In this document: positions 51,701 to 58,322 of the stretch, piece after piece
Layout: every line of letters starts with the position of its first letter
Position numbering within the stretch: the stretch's first letter is position 1
IMG/VR virus record: IMGVR_UViG_3300021406_000012
Coordinates: 1-64,000 of that record
Strand: one strand, 5' to 3'
From: a virus
DNA: 64,000 nt
Notes under the pieces: model-generated
Databases searched by the model: none
Seen by the model: only the letters and a program-made list of their open reading frames with translations
What the model was told of the DNA's origin: nothing
Translations under genes and position numbers: made by a program

Positions 51701-52048
51701 TCGCGCGATCCCGCCGCGCTGCGCAAGATCCTCACCGACCAGCTCGCGACGCTCGATTACAACCATGATCTCTACCAGAGCATCCCGGGCCACAATCTGA
51801 ACGTCGGCGACGACATCGAGGGCTTCACCAAGAAGGCGAAATACGAGGACTATCTTGGCAAGGCGCGGAAGGAGATCCCGATGTTCAAGGGGATCACGCC
51901 CGAGACGCTGAAGACGGCGACCGGCGAGGATTGGCCCGCGCCGGCCCTGCCGAGCGGCCTTCCGGCGGGGACGCGATATAGCCCGTCGCAGCAGAAGTGG
52001 TTCGACCCATCAGGGAGGGCTTACGATCAGAACGGGAAGCCGCTCTAA
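45713..52048 (+). CDS. Giant internal virion / DNA ejection protein with transglycosylase domain
   Basis: 2111 residues. Residues 1-370 are Gln/Ala/Asn-rich with repeats (AANQYGNLGLTAANQIGNLG) typical of podovirus ejection proteins. At about 372-420 comes an S74-like motif (SLSDERAKENIEPIGETYDN, then QIGLLAQEEAYHHPG) in an unusual internal place. A long low-complexity part with many GG-x motifs follows. Residues about 1500-1600 form a lysozyme-like transglycosylase domain (ISSLESGMGKNYVGDGGSSF, GPYQLHYGG). The end is a coiled coil. It probably leaves the particle to build a channel through the cell wall. Confidence 0.75.
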   Translation: MGSKGGTTQQTSTQSSSGPPPQVLAEYQGLVDRATNVANQPYQPYQGEQVAPLASQTLQGLGQIGQYANAAQLPLFGASAGTSQAMQSATDEALGSAGAASGMTGNVANAAMGMTEAAAAPVNAQQFQGQSSLQPFMNPYTSDVVQATQNEFNNQNQQQAQFLNSANISSGAFGGDRAGVSQGILANQQQLAEAPTIAGLNQANFTQAMQDWQQQQGVNLGAAQANRSALMGAANQYGNLGLTAANQIGNLGLNAAQEVGNVGLAGSNQMGQIGLSEQQAGLQGGQAQIQAGTIPQTEQQAIDTAAQNMYQTGQSYPFTTTGWLGNIIEGTGSLSGGQGSSTTTSPGPNAITQGLGAATQGVGLLGSIMSLSDERAKENIEPIGETYDNQKIYRYNFKGDPRTQIGLLAQEEAYHHPGTVQRIGMGDLLGIDYGGATEDAADRGHFASGGAPPASMAGLGAMGGMGGGGAMSPGSDLMFSGDPGARMGMGTFALMGGSNVRPEPTTAMSRPPGWEPPYQPAPQAPPPQQNLPQSSFRQLPQYGLGGGETRPSFQGGGTAITTPEEAIPIGTSGQSSYTQGWQPGDLLNPAAGVSEALFGEATAGSKTPYYGLDLDQLNAIGGGQWMPPDTNAPQPDYGNLQNSPQFGAAEKSLSGLFGPGYTPGSTGAPPATSPVAAAAAKPAAQQQPAGHWQSVGGTTTGGAAGGENLGMGAQIGNVFQNEWVPDPAVSTVAATAAPGLATGKADGGGVSMRSGFQRGGFPQFTTYQPTANPARTPPTYTALDLSHMFGGGQQPQQAPRAIQIQRQLGQARAQAAAQRGIVRPRVIAPDPVTGQHHDITPPDHPSTARYPGWPTPGPGGSSAAPQGGPMPMVRSPPLQQPGAPGQGFASRGPGMGYPARGVVPAEAQGTPEAGTLTNAAFRYPMPKVTVPTTSAPLTQGGRGMTTVAPPLEGTQEWNKPSAEVESPRESAEFSEAGRPLMAPRLIGADPGGQHTLLGPHSMQALPPPSGDEAPMHSGWDVDLPGVFRGGGQGIAAEARGGRVPRYYGGRIGRDDGGSIPIGGGAGNVMEAPTGTPASPDLSDVDWNSIFGGDPGQGAVRTPDFSALPDDIFNLGGGSPQRAQIDPRAVAQAPSFQGAGGGGGGGPHFTQVSNMGGPPISALDLSGHYTPTTGNARGATYVPGAGGGAGAGISPNARAQAPEHPAIKVARHIYAAGHAAGRAAAPSKVDPNMGPIWRASDTSYGPQLPSEYDEYGYGIGVKPSHGGASGSFQGGGGVMGSSPVMNAGAYTPQGEGVTGQTSQGRGMGFGDLFGGGDRAGFQTGGEAGVDPFLAAIDAAVTQGPRGQGPPQAPQAPKPPEPPGQGQQPGGDLGKNIQSLTSGIKGLGGQSQGGGGGGDGSSGLTGGDPSDLSGGWGDMAGTPNMDDASLGLSMGDDFGFATGGGVGLGSLRGGFSDGGTPDLDALDAEVAGAPPPGQVAAAPATGAGKGGGGGNVSDLINQNFGNRAGYASTISSLESGMGKNYVGDGGSSFGPYQLHYGGVNKAMPHPGLGDEFTKETGLDARDPSTVPQQIKFVADYTATHGWHDWSTKAQADKLTGGAPTAVAGADVPSAAAQPAKASTEAYGGGFQIPPGLGSPPPGQLNRANLQAPTMGDEIRHDPFGYMMTVGAGMMASRSPWLGVGIGEGFEAGNKYLQSQKELEKSWGETQANINNMSQEARDRGADADLKAQQLQINAMQNKIYIEMLRNKGLIGGGAAPTPAASPAPTGGPGQGLQPTQPLPALGGGSGSSAAPSGPSAPSGGGPTAAAPAPAGAPSGAASAGSVPVLNDDPAYKAGTDLIARGNLQNLAHPGLGDDLITQGKAQQEAAKENWQKQAEISAKGQEAVTSATTEAQKPALQEYITNRQKFEQNYDQTRSEISELSNIYQHFQAGRSTEAQAELASWANAFGIKLPQAAGFDAGMKSAIQQAFAAVANSGLQKAPRAGLREATMMVASPSRDPAALRKILTDQLATLDYNHDLYQSIPGHNLNVGDDIEGFTKKAKYEDYLGKARKEIPMFKGITPETLKTATGEDWPAPALPSGLPAGTRYSPSQQKWFDPSGRAYDQNGKPL

Positions 52049-53968
52049 ATGGCCGCGCTCCCCGACGATCTGATCGACCCAGCCCCGCCGCCTGCCGCGA
52101 GTGCGCCTCCTGGGGGTTCGTCGCTCCCTAACGATCTGATTGATCCGGCGGGGTCGGCTCCTACTACTGGGGGCGACGCCGACAGCCGCGCGGGGGCCTT
52201 TGGCTATGGCGTGATCAAGGGCGTCCCTTTCGGATCGCAGATCGCCTCGGCTGGAAACGTCGCCGTCGGGGCGCTCGGCCGCAAGCTAGACGAATGGGGC
52301 CTTCTCAACGAAGACCAGAAGAAAGCTATCGGGGGGCTGCCGCAGGATTATTCCTCGGCAAGCGAGGCGCTGGCCGCAAAGGGCGGACAGGCGGCGGCTG
52401 AGCATCCCTGGCTGGAAGCAGCGGGAACGATGGTCCCTGGAGTCGTCTCTGGGGTTGGCACGTCGGCCAAAGGGGCGGCGCTGCTTGGCGGAACAACTGG
52501 GCTCGGCGAGGGCCTGAACGAAGGCGACAGCCCGCTCACCGTGGCGGGTAAGACGGCCCTTGGCACAGGGCTCGGATATGGGGCCGCCAAGCTCGCCAGC
52601 GCACTGCCGATCGCTGGGGATAAGACCCGCCAAGCCGTCCTCGACGCCGCAAATCGGCTTGGCGTCAAGATGCCGCGCTATTCGGTTTCGACGAGCCCGC
52701 TCATCAAGCGCGCGGGCATGATTGGGCAGAGCGTTCCCGGCATGTCGACGCCGCTTGAACACGCCACCCAGGAATCGACGGAGGGAATGGGCGAGGCCGC
52801 CGCATACTTGGCTGGCCCCGCAACACAGCAAAGCGCTGGCGCGGCAGCGAGCACAGGCCTCAAGAATTGGATCGGCACGACCTCAAAAAACGACCTCGAC
52901 GCCGCTTACAACCGCGTTGCCCAGTCGATGAACCCAAGCACCACAACGCCGCTGTCCGCGACCCGGTCTATCGCCAGTCAGATCTTCCAACGCCGACAAG
53001 CCGCCGGTCTGTCGGGCACGGGAGGTGCTATCGATCACGTCTTGGACGCGCTCCAGCGCCCAGGCGGGCTGACGTACAGCGGCATTAAAGATTTGCGGTC
53101 GAGCGTCGGCGAAATGATGGATCAGAGCATCCTTCCGCAGGGCATGTCGGGGGCTGAGCTGAAGCAAATCTACGGCGGCTTGAGCAGCGACCTTGATAGC
53201 TCAGCGCTCAACGCGGGCGGCCAATCAGGGCTCCAGGAGCACCAAGCCGCGAACGCTCTCGCGAAAAACATCAGTGATCGGCGCGCGCAGCTCACCCAGC
53301 TCCTGGGCGGCCCGAAGGGGGACGCCTCTGATGAAGCGGTGTTCGGGGCGATCCAGCGCGCAGCTGGCTCGAAAAGCTCGGCGGACATCGATCTCTTGCG
53401 GCAGGCGCAGGGAGCCGTCACGCCGCAAAGCTGGAAGGAACTGTCTCAAGGGTTCATTTCGCGCCTCGGGCGCGACGCTGATGGCAATTTTAGCCCGCAG
53501 CGGTTCATCACCGACTACGGGAAAATCTCTGACGCCGCTAAGCCGGTCCTGTTCGGCGGCGGCATGCAACAGCCTCTGGAAGATCTCGCGAACGTGTCGA
53601 GGCAGTGGAAGAGCCTCTACAAATACGCCAATCCATCAGGAACGGCGGGGCACGGCGCCGGAATCGGCATGGCGATCGAGGGCTGGCGCCACCCGCTCAA
53701 AACGCTCGCGGCGTACATGACGGGAGGCGCGCTCGGGAAATTCCTGGCGACCCCTGCGGGCGCTGGAGCTTCCTCAAATTGGGTGCAGGCGGTGGGCTCG
53801 GGAAATCTCAATACGATCCGCAACGCGGCGCAGCGGATCTCTGGGACCGCAGGCGCGCAGCTCGGCGCGCGGATCGATCCGATGGCCCTAGCCGCAGCAG
53901 CGATGACGCGGGAAGAAGAGGGGGAAGGGCACGGCGGTGATGATTCAGGCGGGGCGCAGCCTCAATGA
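52049..53968 (+). CDS. Internal virion / ejection protein 2
   Basis: 639 residues. The N-terminus repeats LPDDLIDPAPPP / LPNDLIDPAGSA. Hydrophobic Gly/Ala helices follow (AKGAALLGGTTGLGEGLNEG, TALGTGLGYGAAKLASALPI), then long helices to the end. This is the usual make-up of a pore-forming ejection protein. It begins directly after the stop of the giant protein. The acidic, Gly-rich end overlaps the converging gene by 7 nt. Confidence 0.7.
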   Translation: MAALPDDLIDPAPPPAASAPPGGSSLPNDLIDPAGSAPTTGGDADSRAGAFGYGVIKGVPFGSQIASAGNVAVGALGRKLDEWGLLNEDQKKAIGGLPQDYSSASEALAAKGGQAAAEHPWLEAAGTMVPGVVSGVGTSAKGAALLGGTTGLGEGLNEGDSPLTVAGKTALGTGLGYGAAKLASALPIAGDKTRQAVLDAANRLGVKMPRYSVSTSPLIKRAGMIGQSVPGMSTPLEHATQESTEGMGEAAAYLAGPATQQSAGAAASTGLKNWIGTTSKNDLDAAYNRVAQSMNPSTTTPLSATRSIASQIFQRRQAAGLSGTGGAIDHVLDALQRPGGLTYSGIKDLRSSVGEMMDQSILPQGMSGAELKQIYGGLSSDLDSSALNAGGQSGLQEHQAANALAKNISDRRAQLTQLLGGPKGDASDEAVFGAIQRAAGSKSSADIDLLRQAQGAVTPQSWKELSQGFISRLGRDADGNFSPQRFITDYGKISDAAKPVLFGGGMQQPLEDLANVSRQWKSLYKYANPSGTAGHGAGIGMAIEGWRHPLKTLAAYMTGGALGKFLATPAGAGASSNWVQAVGSGNLNTIRNAAQRISGTAGAQLGARIDPMALAAAAMTREEEGEGHGGDDSGGAQPQ

Positions 53969-54171
53969 GGGCGGCCGAAGGCCTGACGAATGCGCTCCCG
54001 GCGCTCTTCAATCTCTTCTGGGCGAGGGCGAGAGGAAATGCGCGGCGGCTTAAAGACCGTCGTAGCTGCGCTGGCCGCGCCGAAAACGAGCCATAGGGCG
54101 AGTATCAACCATCCGAGAGGCCCAGCAAATATCGCGATTATGACGAACAAGCCGTCGAAATCATCACTCAT
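53962..54171 (-). CDS. Small membrane protein
   Basis: 69 residues with one or two hydrophobic helices at about 9-36 (LFVIIAIFAGPLGWLILALW) and a basic, charged tail (EEIEERRERIRQAF). Start ATG 54171 follows GGGGAGATAGGGCG, a leader repeated almost exactly before the 55035 gene. A holin-like or superinfection role is possible but unproven. Confidence 0.7.
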   Translation of the reverse strand: MSDDFDGLFVIIAIFAGPLGWLILALWLVFGAASAATTVFKPPRISSRPRPEEIEERRERIRQAFGRPH

Positions 54172-54175
54172 CGCC

Positions 54176-54259
54176 CTATCTCCCCGGCTTCTCGTTGGGT
54201 AAGGTGATGATGATCGGCTGCGGAGCGGGTTGATGGGCGTTCAAGAAGGTCACGACCAC
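54176..54259 (-). CDS. Possible 27-residue peptide
   Basis: Frame from GTG 54259: VVVTFLNAHQPAPQPIIITL, then PNEKPGR, ending in the TAG that lies inside the repeated GGGGAGATAG leader. Third positions are GC-rich, as in real genes here, but the start has no clear ribosome site. It may be read by re-initiation after the 54275 gene. Confidence 0.35.
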   Translation of the reverse strand: MVVTFLNAHQPAPQPIIITLPNEKPGR

Positions 54260-54274
54260 GCCGCCAATGAATGA

Positions 54275-54526
54275 TCATGCTCGTTCCTCGCCGAGCAAGC
54301 CGGGGATAATCGGCTGCGGCGCCAGTTTGGGCTTAGGCAGCTTCCGCCGGATTTTTGCCTGAACCTGTAGCGCCACCCGCGAGATGGTAAGCTCTCGGCG
54401 TCTGGCGCGAGCAATTTTCGGATATGCTCCCTGCGCGATCAAGGTGTGGTTGATCGGCTTGCCCGCTGCGATGGCGTCAGCCACCATGCGGTTTAACAAT
54501 TCATTTGATGCTGGATCGCGTTGCAT
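54275..54526 (-). CDS. Small basic protein, possible DNA-binding
   Basis: 83 residues from ATG 54526 (MQRDPASNELLNRMVADAIA). The central part AAGKPINHTLIAQGAYPKIA resembles a short helix-turn-helix unit, followed by very basic helices (RARRRELTISRVALQVQAKI). Diverges from the winged-helix gene at 54599 across a promoter-like region, so it may regulate it. The upstream frame extension crosses that promoter and is rejected. Confidence 0.55.
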   Translation of the reverse strand: MQRDPASNELLNRMVADAIAAGKPINHTLIAQGAYPKIARARRRELTISRVALQVQAKIRRKLPKPKLAPQPIIPGLLGEERA

Positions 54527-54559
54527 CGAATCACCATTCACTGCTTCCGCGATCTGCTC

Positions 54560-54565
54560 TATAAT
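54560..54565 (+). promoter_or_regulatory. TATAAT -10 element
   Basis: A consensus TATAAT between the divergent genes at 54526 (leftward) and 54599 (rightward), in DNA that is AT-richer than its surroundings. No good -35 is visible, so an activator may be needed. It is correctly placed for the rightward gene, whose ribosome site is weak. Confidence 0.5.
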
Positions 54566-54598
54566 AAATGATCGCTGAATGCAATTGGATAGATATAA

Positions 54599-54865
54599 AT
54601 GGAACGCGGTCAGGGAAAGATTCAAAAGGCTGTCATCGTCGCGCTCGGAGAAGGTCCGAAATCGGTCCGTGAGCTAATGCAGGGCATCTACCACAGTGAT
54701 CTGCACAAGCATGGCGTCGGCATTCGGCAGGCCTTGCGCCAATTGGCCGAAGCAGGAACCGTCAAAGTGAGCGACATCTACGCCAGTGAGGACGGCTCGC
54801 GGTGTTGGGTGCTCGCGGACGCACGGATGCGCAGTCCGCAGCCGCATCTAAGGCAAATCAAATGA
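54599..54865 (+). CDS. Winged-helix-like regulator
   Basis: 88 residues. IQKAVIVALGEGPKSVRELM, then GIRQALRQLAEAGTVKVSDI, fits a winged helix: helix, HTH and a beta wing carrying SRCWVLADA. The 55543 protein has the same layout, so the two may be related regulators. Its ATG lies in the divergent AT-rich region described above. Confidence 0.7.
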   Translation: MERGQGKIQKAVIVALGEGPKSVRELMQGIYHSDLHKHGVGIRQALRQLAEAGTVKVSDIYASEDGSRCWVLADARMRSPQPHLRQIK

Positions 54866-54879
54866 TGATCTGGTGAGGT

Positions 54880-55035
54880 TCAGTGAAGAAGGCCGAGCCA
54901 GTGGAAGAACTCGGCCGACTCGCCGAGGACGGCAAGGGCGACGATCGGAATCCAAAACCCTTTCGGCGGCTGCTGGGCGGGCGGCTTCTCCCTCGACGAG
55001 AAACTGAACGGGTGCGGGAAAATGATGAACCACAT
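54880..55035 (-). CDS. Small membrane protein
   Basis: 51 residues, MWFIIFPHPFSFSSREKPPA onward, with a membrane helix near the end (FWIPIVALAVLGESAEFFHW). Start ATG 55035 follows the same GGGGAGATAGGGCG leader as the 54171 gene and is coupled to the stop of the 55040 gene. Function unknown. Confidence 0.65.
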   Translation of the reverse strand: MWFIIFPHPFSFSSREKPPAQQPPKGFWIPIVALAVLGESAEFFHWLGLLH

Positions 55036-55039
55036 CGCC

Positions 55040-55468
55040 CTATCTCCCCAGCTTCTCTTTGACGGCGGACTCCAAGCTGGCGAACGCATCGATCAGGATG
55101 TCGAACTTGGCGTCCAGCACGTCCAATTTCGCGCGGAGTTCTTTGCCGCTCAGTACGTCTGGAAACGGCACGCGCGTCGGGCGCGATCGGCGCAAGGCGG
55201 CCATATCGGCGCGCCATGCCTCGCTTTCGTGCGCGCCTTTCTCAAGCTCGGCCACGAGTTCCGGCGGCACGTACATGCGCCGTTCAAGATCGGTCAGGCG
55301 GGCCTCGATGGCGGCCAGACGGGCTTCTTCTGCTTCTATGATCTGGCAGATGAACTCGTTGAGCGCGTCCTGACCATAATCATGAACCAGTTTGGCTACG
55401 ATCGCCCTCGCATCGTTGGCTCCGCCCAAATCGCTTCGCGCCTGGAAAATGTCAGATCGACTGATCAT
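55040..55468 (-). CDS. Coiled-coil protein
   Basis: 142 residues. Helical: VHDYGQDALNEFICQIIEAE, ARLAAIEARLTDLERRMYVP, KLDVLDAKFDILIDAFASLE. Its stop codon lies within the ribosome site of the downstream gene. It diverges from the winged-helix gene at 55543. No enzyme motif. Confidence 0.65.
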   Translation of the reverse strand: MISRSDIFQARSDLGGANDARAIVAKLVHDYGQDALNEFICQIIEAEEARLAAIEARLTDLERRMYVPPELVAELEKGAHESEAWRADMAALRRSRPTRVPFPDVLSGKELRAKLDVLDAKFDILIDAFASLESAVKEKLGR

Positions 55469-55473
55469 TTTTA

Positions 55474-55536
55474 TGCGTCCTTTTAAGCCACGATCTGTGG
55501 CATAACCCCTTGTGGATGAGGACGCAATAGGACGTA
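55474..55536. promoter_or_regulatory. Repeated AGGACGYA boxes between divergent genes
   Basis: AGGACGCA (55519-55526), AGGACGTA (55529-55536) and the complement TGCGTCCT (55474-55481) lie in the 74-bp gap between the leftward 55468 and rightward 55543 genes. They may be operators for the winged-helix product, but each also overlaps a possible AGGA ribosome site, so the call is tentative. Confidence 0.45.
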
Positions 55537-55542
55537 TAGAAA

Positions 55543-55833
55543 ATGGGGCGTGGACTGGGCGACTACCAACTTAAGGCTCTCGATTGGCTTCGACAGGTGC
55601 CTGACCGGACGCTGCTTGAGATCACCACGGCGGTCTTGGGCAAGTCGGATCTAACGCCTAACGAAGTGCGGACTTTGCGGCGGGCTGTGAGCGCGTTAGA
55701 AAAACGCAAGCTGATTAAACGCAATGGCCTAAATAAACGTGGCCAGGAATGTTGGACGATAACCTCACGCGCGCGACTGCGATCAGCAAAGCCGCTTAGA
55801 CCGGCTCTCTTCACGCCGACTGTCGTCAAATGA
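55543..55833 (+). CDS. Winged-helix-like regulator
   Basis: 96 residues. LKALDWLRQVPDRTLLEITT, then NEVRTLRRAVSALEKRKLIK, is a winged-helix pattern, followed by WTITSRARLR as the wing. It starts 10 nt after an AGGACGTA box. It overlaps no other gene until the Pro-rich block. Likely a local transcription regulator. Confidence 0.7.
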   Translation: MGRGLGDYQLKALDWLRQVPDRTLLEITTAVLGKSDLTPNEVRTLRRAVSALEKRKLIKRNGLNKRGQECWTITSRARLRSAKPLRPALFTPTVVK

Positions 55834-55934
55834 GGGGATCGGTGACTTCGCGCGTTGACGGTAGCCCGGGCGTCATCGAATCGTGCTACTCGCAAGGCGC
55901 TGAAAGGGAAGAAACCCCCCAAAGGAGAAACGTA

Positions 55935-56624
55935 ATGGCAAGAGGACGACAGCTAGTCTGGATCACTCCAGTGCATTTTGATCATCAGGGACGTCCGGTC
56001 GACCCGGACTATGGCATTGATGAGGGCGGGCATCCCGACCAGGGGCTTCCCGGCGGATTCCCCGGCTTCCCCGACCGCCCGGGGCATCTTCCCTCGCGTC
56101 CTGGGCGTCCGATCGATCCTGGCTTTGGCTGGGGCGGCGGCGAGCATCCCGGCAATCGGCCTCCGGGTTCGTGGGGCGGTCGCCCTGTCGACCCCGGCTA
56201 CGGCGTCGAGGGCGGCGGCGAGGCGGGTCACCTCCCTGTCTTCCCGGTCGATCCCGAGCACCCTGAAGTGATGCCCCCGATGGTGCCCCCGGGCATTCCG
56301 GAGCTGCCCCCGGGCTCGATCTGGCCGCCGTTGCCGCCCAGCATTCCTCCCGGCAAGGCGGTTGTGGCGATCTATATTTCCGGCGTCGGCTCGCGCTGGG
56401 CGGTGGTCGATATTCCGGAGCGACCAGAGGGTCCGGAAGTCGAACCGCCGGAGGGCGGCGAGTATCCCGACCAAGGGTTGCCCGGTGGCGGACGGCCTAC
56501 TCGGCCGCCCGCTCGGCCCCCGACCGCCGGCCAGCCCCTGCCCCCGACCCGGCCTGGGATTCCGCCGCGTCCAGGCCAGGGCTTGCCTCCGACCCCGCCT
56601 CAGAGGCCGGAGCCAAAGCGGTAA
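55935..56624 (+). CDS. Pro/Gly-rich repeat protein
   Basis: 229 residues. Tandem units of the kind GRPVDPDYGIDEGGHPDQGL / GRPIDPGFGWGGGEHPGNRP / GRPVDPGYGVEGGGEAGHLP build the first half. A VVAIYISGVGSRWAVVDIPE strand pair follows, then a Pro-rich tail. No signal peptide. PDQGLPGG also occurs in the Ig-like head protein at 19908, which hints that this is a virion protein too. Start ATG 55935 follows AAAGGAGAAACGTA. Confidence 0.65.
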   Translation: MARGRQLVWITPVHFDHQGRPVDPDYGIDEGGHPDQGLPGGFPGFPDRPGHLPSRPGRPIDPGFGWGGGEHPGNRPPGSWGGRPVDPGYGVEGGGEAGHLPVFPVDPEHPEVMPPMVPPGIPELPPGSIWPPLPPSIPPGKAVVAIYISGVGSRWAVVDIPERPEGPEVEPPEGGEYPDQGLPGGGRPTRPPARPPTAGQPLPPTRPGIPPRPGQGLPPTPPQRPEPKR

Positions 56625-56827
56625 AAGACGCCGAATCGCTGAGGTCTCTCGCGCAGAGGCGGTAGGCGATTAAAGCGGCGGCGGCGCGTTCCTCCCACGG
56701 CGCCGTCGCTGCCGACTTTTTTTCGTCGAAATTGCGACGGATTTGGCGCCCCGTGCGAGTGAGTGTTATCAAACTGTGTTTGTAGAGTTGTAGGGGGGAC
56801 CTACAGCTCAAAACATGGGATGATGTA
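56625..56827. other. Intergenic region before secreted-protein block
   Basis: No gene. It has a weak hairpin plus T-run near 56705-56723 (GTCG-CTGC-CGAC then TTTTTTT), a second small hairpin (CGTCG/CGACG) and an AT-rich stretch with TTATCA and a TGTAG/CTACA pair just before the PEP-CTERM gene. A terminator followed by a new promoter is the likely content. Confidence 0.45.
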
Positions 56828-57484
56828 ATGCACAAGCTTCTTTTGTCCGCCGCGATGCTCGCTGCGATCGGCGTTTCGCCCGCTCATGCGACGCTGCAAA
56901 TCGAGATCTTCGATAATGGGACGCTGATCGACAACGTCACGGGGATCACCACGGGCGCGGCGAGCCTCACCACCAACGACGCCAACTTCGCCAACATCAC
57001 CATCAACGCGCAGGGCTCACCCATCCTGCCCAATGCGGACCTGTCCAGCGTCACGCTCGACGCCACCGCCTCGGCCGGCTTCACGGGTTCGCACGAACTG
57101 ACGTTCGATGTCATTCAAAGCGCCGTGGCTGGGACCGGGAACACGCAATCGACCTTCACGGTCAACGGGCTGGTCAACGATCCTGGCCCGACGACCGAAT
57201 CGACCTTCGCCAATGGAGCGCTGCTCGCTACGCACACGTTCCCTGTCGGGCTGCTTGACGGCTCTTTTGGGCCGGTCTCGGCAGCGACTGGTGCATTCAC
57301 CGAGGATGAAATCCAATTCGCCGTCGACTTCACGGCAGCGCGGCAATCGTTCGGCGGTTCGGCCCAGCTAACGACTAGCATTCCAGAGACGAAGACCTGG
57401 GCGATGATGCTGCTCGGCTTCGGCCTGATGGCGTTCCTTGGTGTCAGGAAGTCCCGCAAGGACAGGTTGGCCGCATTCGCATAG
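56828..57484 (+). CDS. PEP-CTERM exported protein
   Basis: 218 residues. Signal peptide at 1-21 (HKLLLSAAMLAAIGVSPAHA), a beta-rich body (LQIEIFDNGTLIDNVTGITT), and a C-terminal sorting signal IPETKTWAMMLLGFGLMAF (about 185-203) followed by Arg/Lys. PEP-CTERM proteins are cut and anchored or released by an exosortase of the host, often with exopolysaccharide production. No exosortase gene is in the window, so host machinery would be used. Such a gene in a phage genome is unusual. Confidence 0.88.
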   Translation: MHKLLLSAAMLAAIGVSPAHATLQIEIFDNGTLIDNVTGITTGAASLTTNDANFANITINAQGSPILPNADLSSVTLDATASAGFTGSHELTFDVIQSAVAGTGNTQSTFTVNGLVNDPGPTTESTFANGALLATHTFPVGLLDGSFGPVSAATGAFTEDEIQFAVDFTAARQSFGGSAQLTTSIPETKTWAMMLLGFGLMAFLGVRKSRKDRLAAFA

Positions 57485-57595
57485 GGGCGGGCGTAGGGCT
57501 GGGGCTTTTTCAACGAAATTTATCAATTCCGGACGCTCTATTTGCGTCCGGATTCCGGGGCGACGGCTTCGCCCATTAAAGGCATGGGTGACAAT

Positions 57596-57886
57596 ATGAA
57601 GCGCATTTTGTTTGCTACGGTTGCTTTCTTGGCTCTCGGCGCATCGGCTTATGCCGGTTCGGCAGCGGTCGGCGCGGCCACGTCCACGTCGAGCGTCGTC
57701 ACGGTCGGCCGTGGCGCCGGTTCGGCCTCGAACGCCTCGATCGGCGCAGGCCTTGGTATCTCCACCCCGCACGTCAGCGTTGGCGTCGGCGCAGCGACCA
57801 CCAACTCGGCGGGCGCGAGCGTTGGCCATGCCGCTACGTTCACCAGCGGTTCGGCGCTCGGCACGGGCCTCGCGGGCACGTTCTGA
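57596..57886 (+). CDS. Secreted Gly/Ala/Ser-rich small protein 1
   Basis: 96 residues: signal peptide 1-24 (KRILFATVAFLALGASAYAG), then a low-complexity Gly/Ala/Ser/Thr/Val chain with short alternating strands (ASIGAGLGISTPHVSVGVGA). No Cys. It shares layout with the next two genes. Possibly a fibrous or amyloid-like surface protein; function unknown. A clear ribosome site is missing. Confidence 0.7.
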   Translation: MKRILFATVAFLALGASAYAGSAAVGAATSTSSVVTVGRGAGSASNASIGAGLGISTPHVSVGVGAATTNSAGASVGHAATFTSGSALGTGLAGTF

Positions 57887-57957
57887 TCATCTGAGGTTTG
57901 CAACCCCCGCTCCAACGACAGGGGCGGGGGTTCTTCTCTTTTTCGGAGGAAGCTCAC

Positions 57958-58311
57958 ATGAAGCGCGCGACCGCATTTCTCATTTCGACGGTGCTCGCGT
58001 CAGCAGCTTACGCTGGCACGACGCTGCCTAAGCCTCCCACCGCGCCCACGGCTGCGGGGATGGGCGTCACGACCAGCATCGGCGGCGGCACTGCCGTCAG
58101 TCACAACAAGGGCGCGTCCATCTCCACCTCGGCGGGCGCCGGCAACCCATCGGCGACAGCGGCTGGGTCTTCGGCGGCGGGCACCCCTGGCTATGGGACG
58201 AGCCACGCAGCCGCAGCGGCGCTGACGGCGGCAACGGGCACAGACGGCAGCGGCGCAGCCGCAGCGGTTGGGGCTGGCAACGTCAGCAACCAAGCGGTGA
58301 CCAACCCTTAA
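57958..58311 (+). CDS. Secreted Gly/Ala/Ser-rich small protein 2
   Basis: 117 residues: signal peptide 1-19 ending in AYAG, then a Thr/Pro piece and Ala/Gly/Ser-rich chain (GAGNPSATAAGSSAAGTPGY). Start ATG 57958 follows GGAGGAAGCTCAC. It shares the MKR start and AYAG cleavage region with the preceding gene. Function unknown. Confidence 0.7.
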   Translation: MKRATAFLISTVLASAAYAGTTLPKPPTAPTAAGMGVTTSIGGGTAVSHNKGASISTSAGAGNPSATAAGSSAAGTPGYGTSHAAAAALTAATGTDGSGAAAAVGAGNVSNQAVTNP

Positions 58312-58322
58312 GGGAGGCGACA

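Noticed and set aside
54168-54278. 36-residue frame MIIHWRRGRDLLERPSTRSA with ATGA overlaps on both sides
   Set aside because: Third codon positions are not GC-rich, unlike the overlapping GTG frame at 54176-54259, which looks more like real coding.
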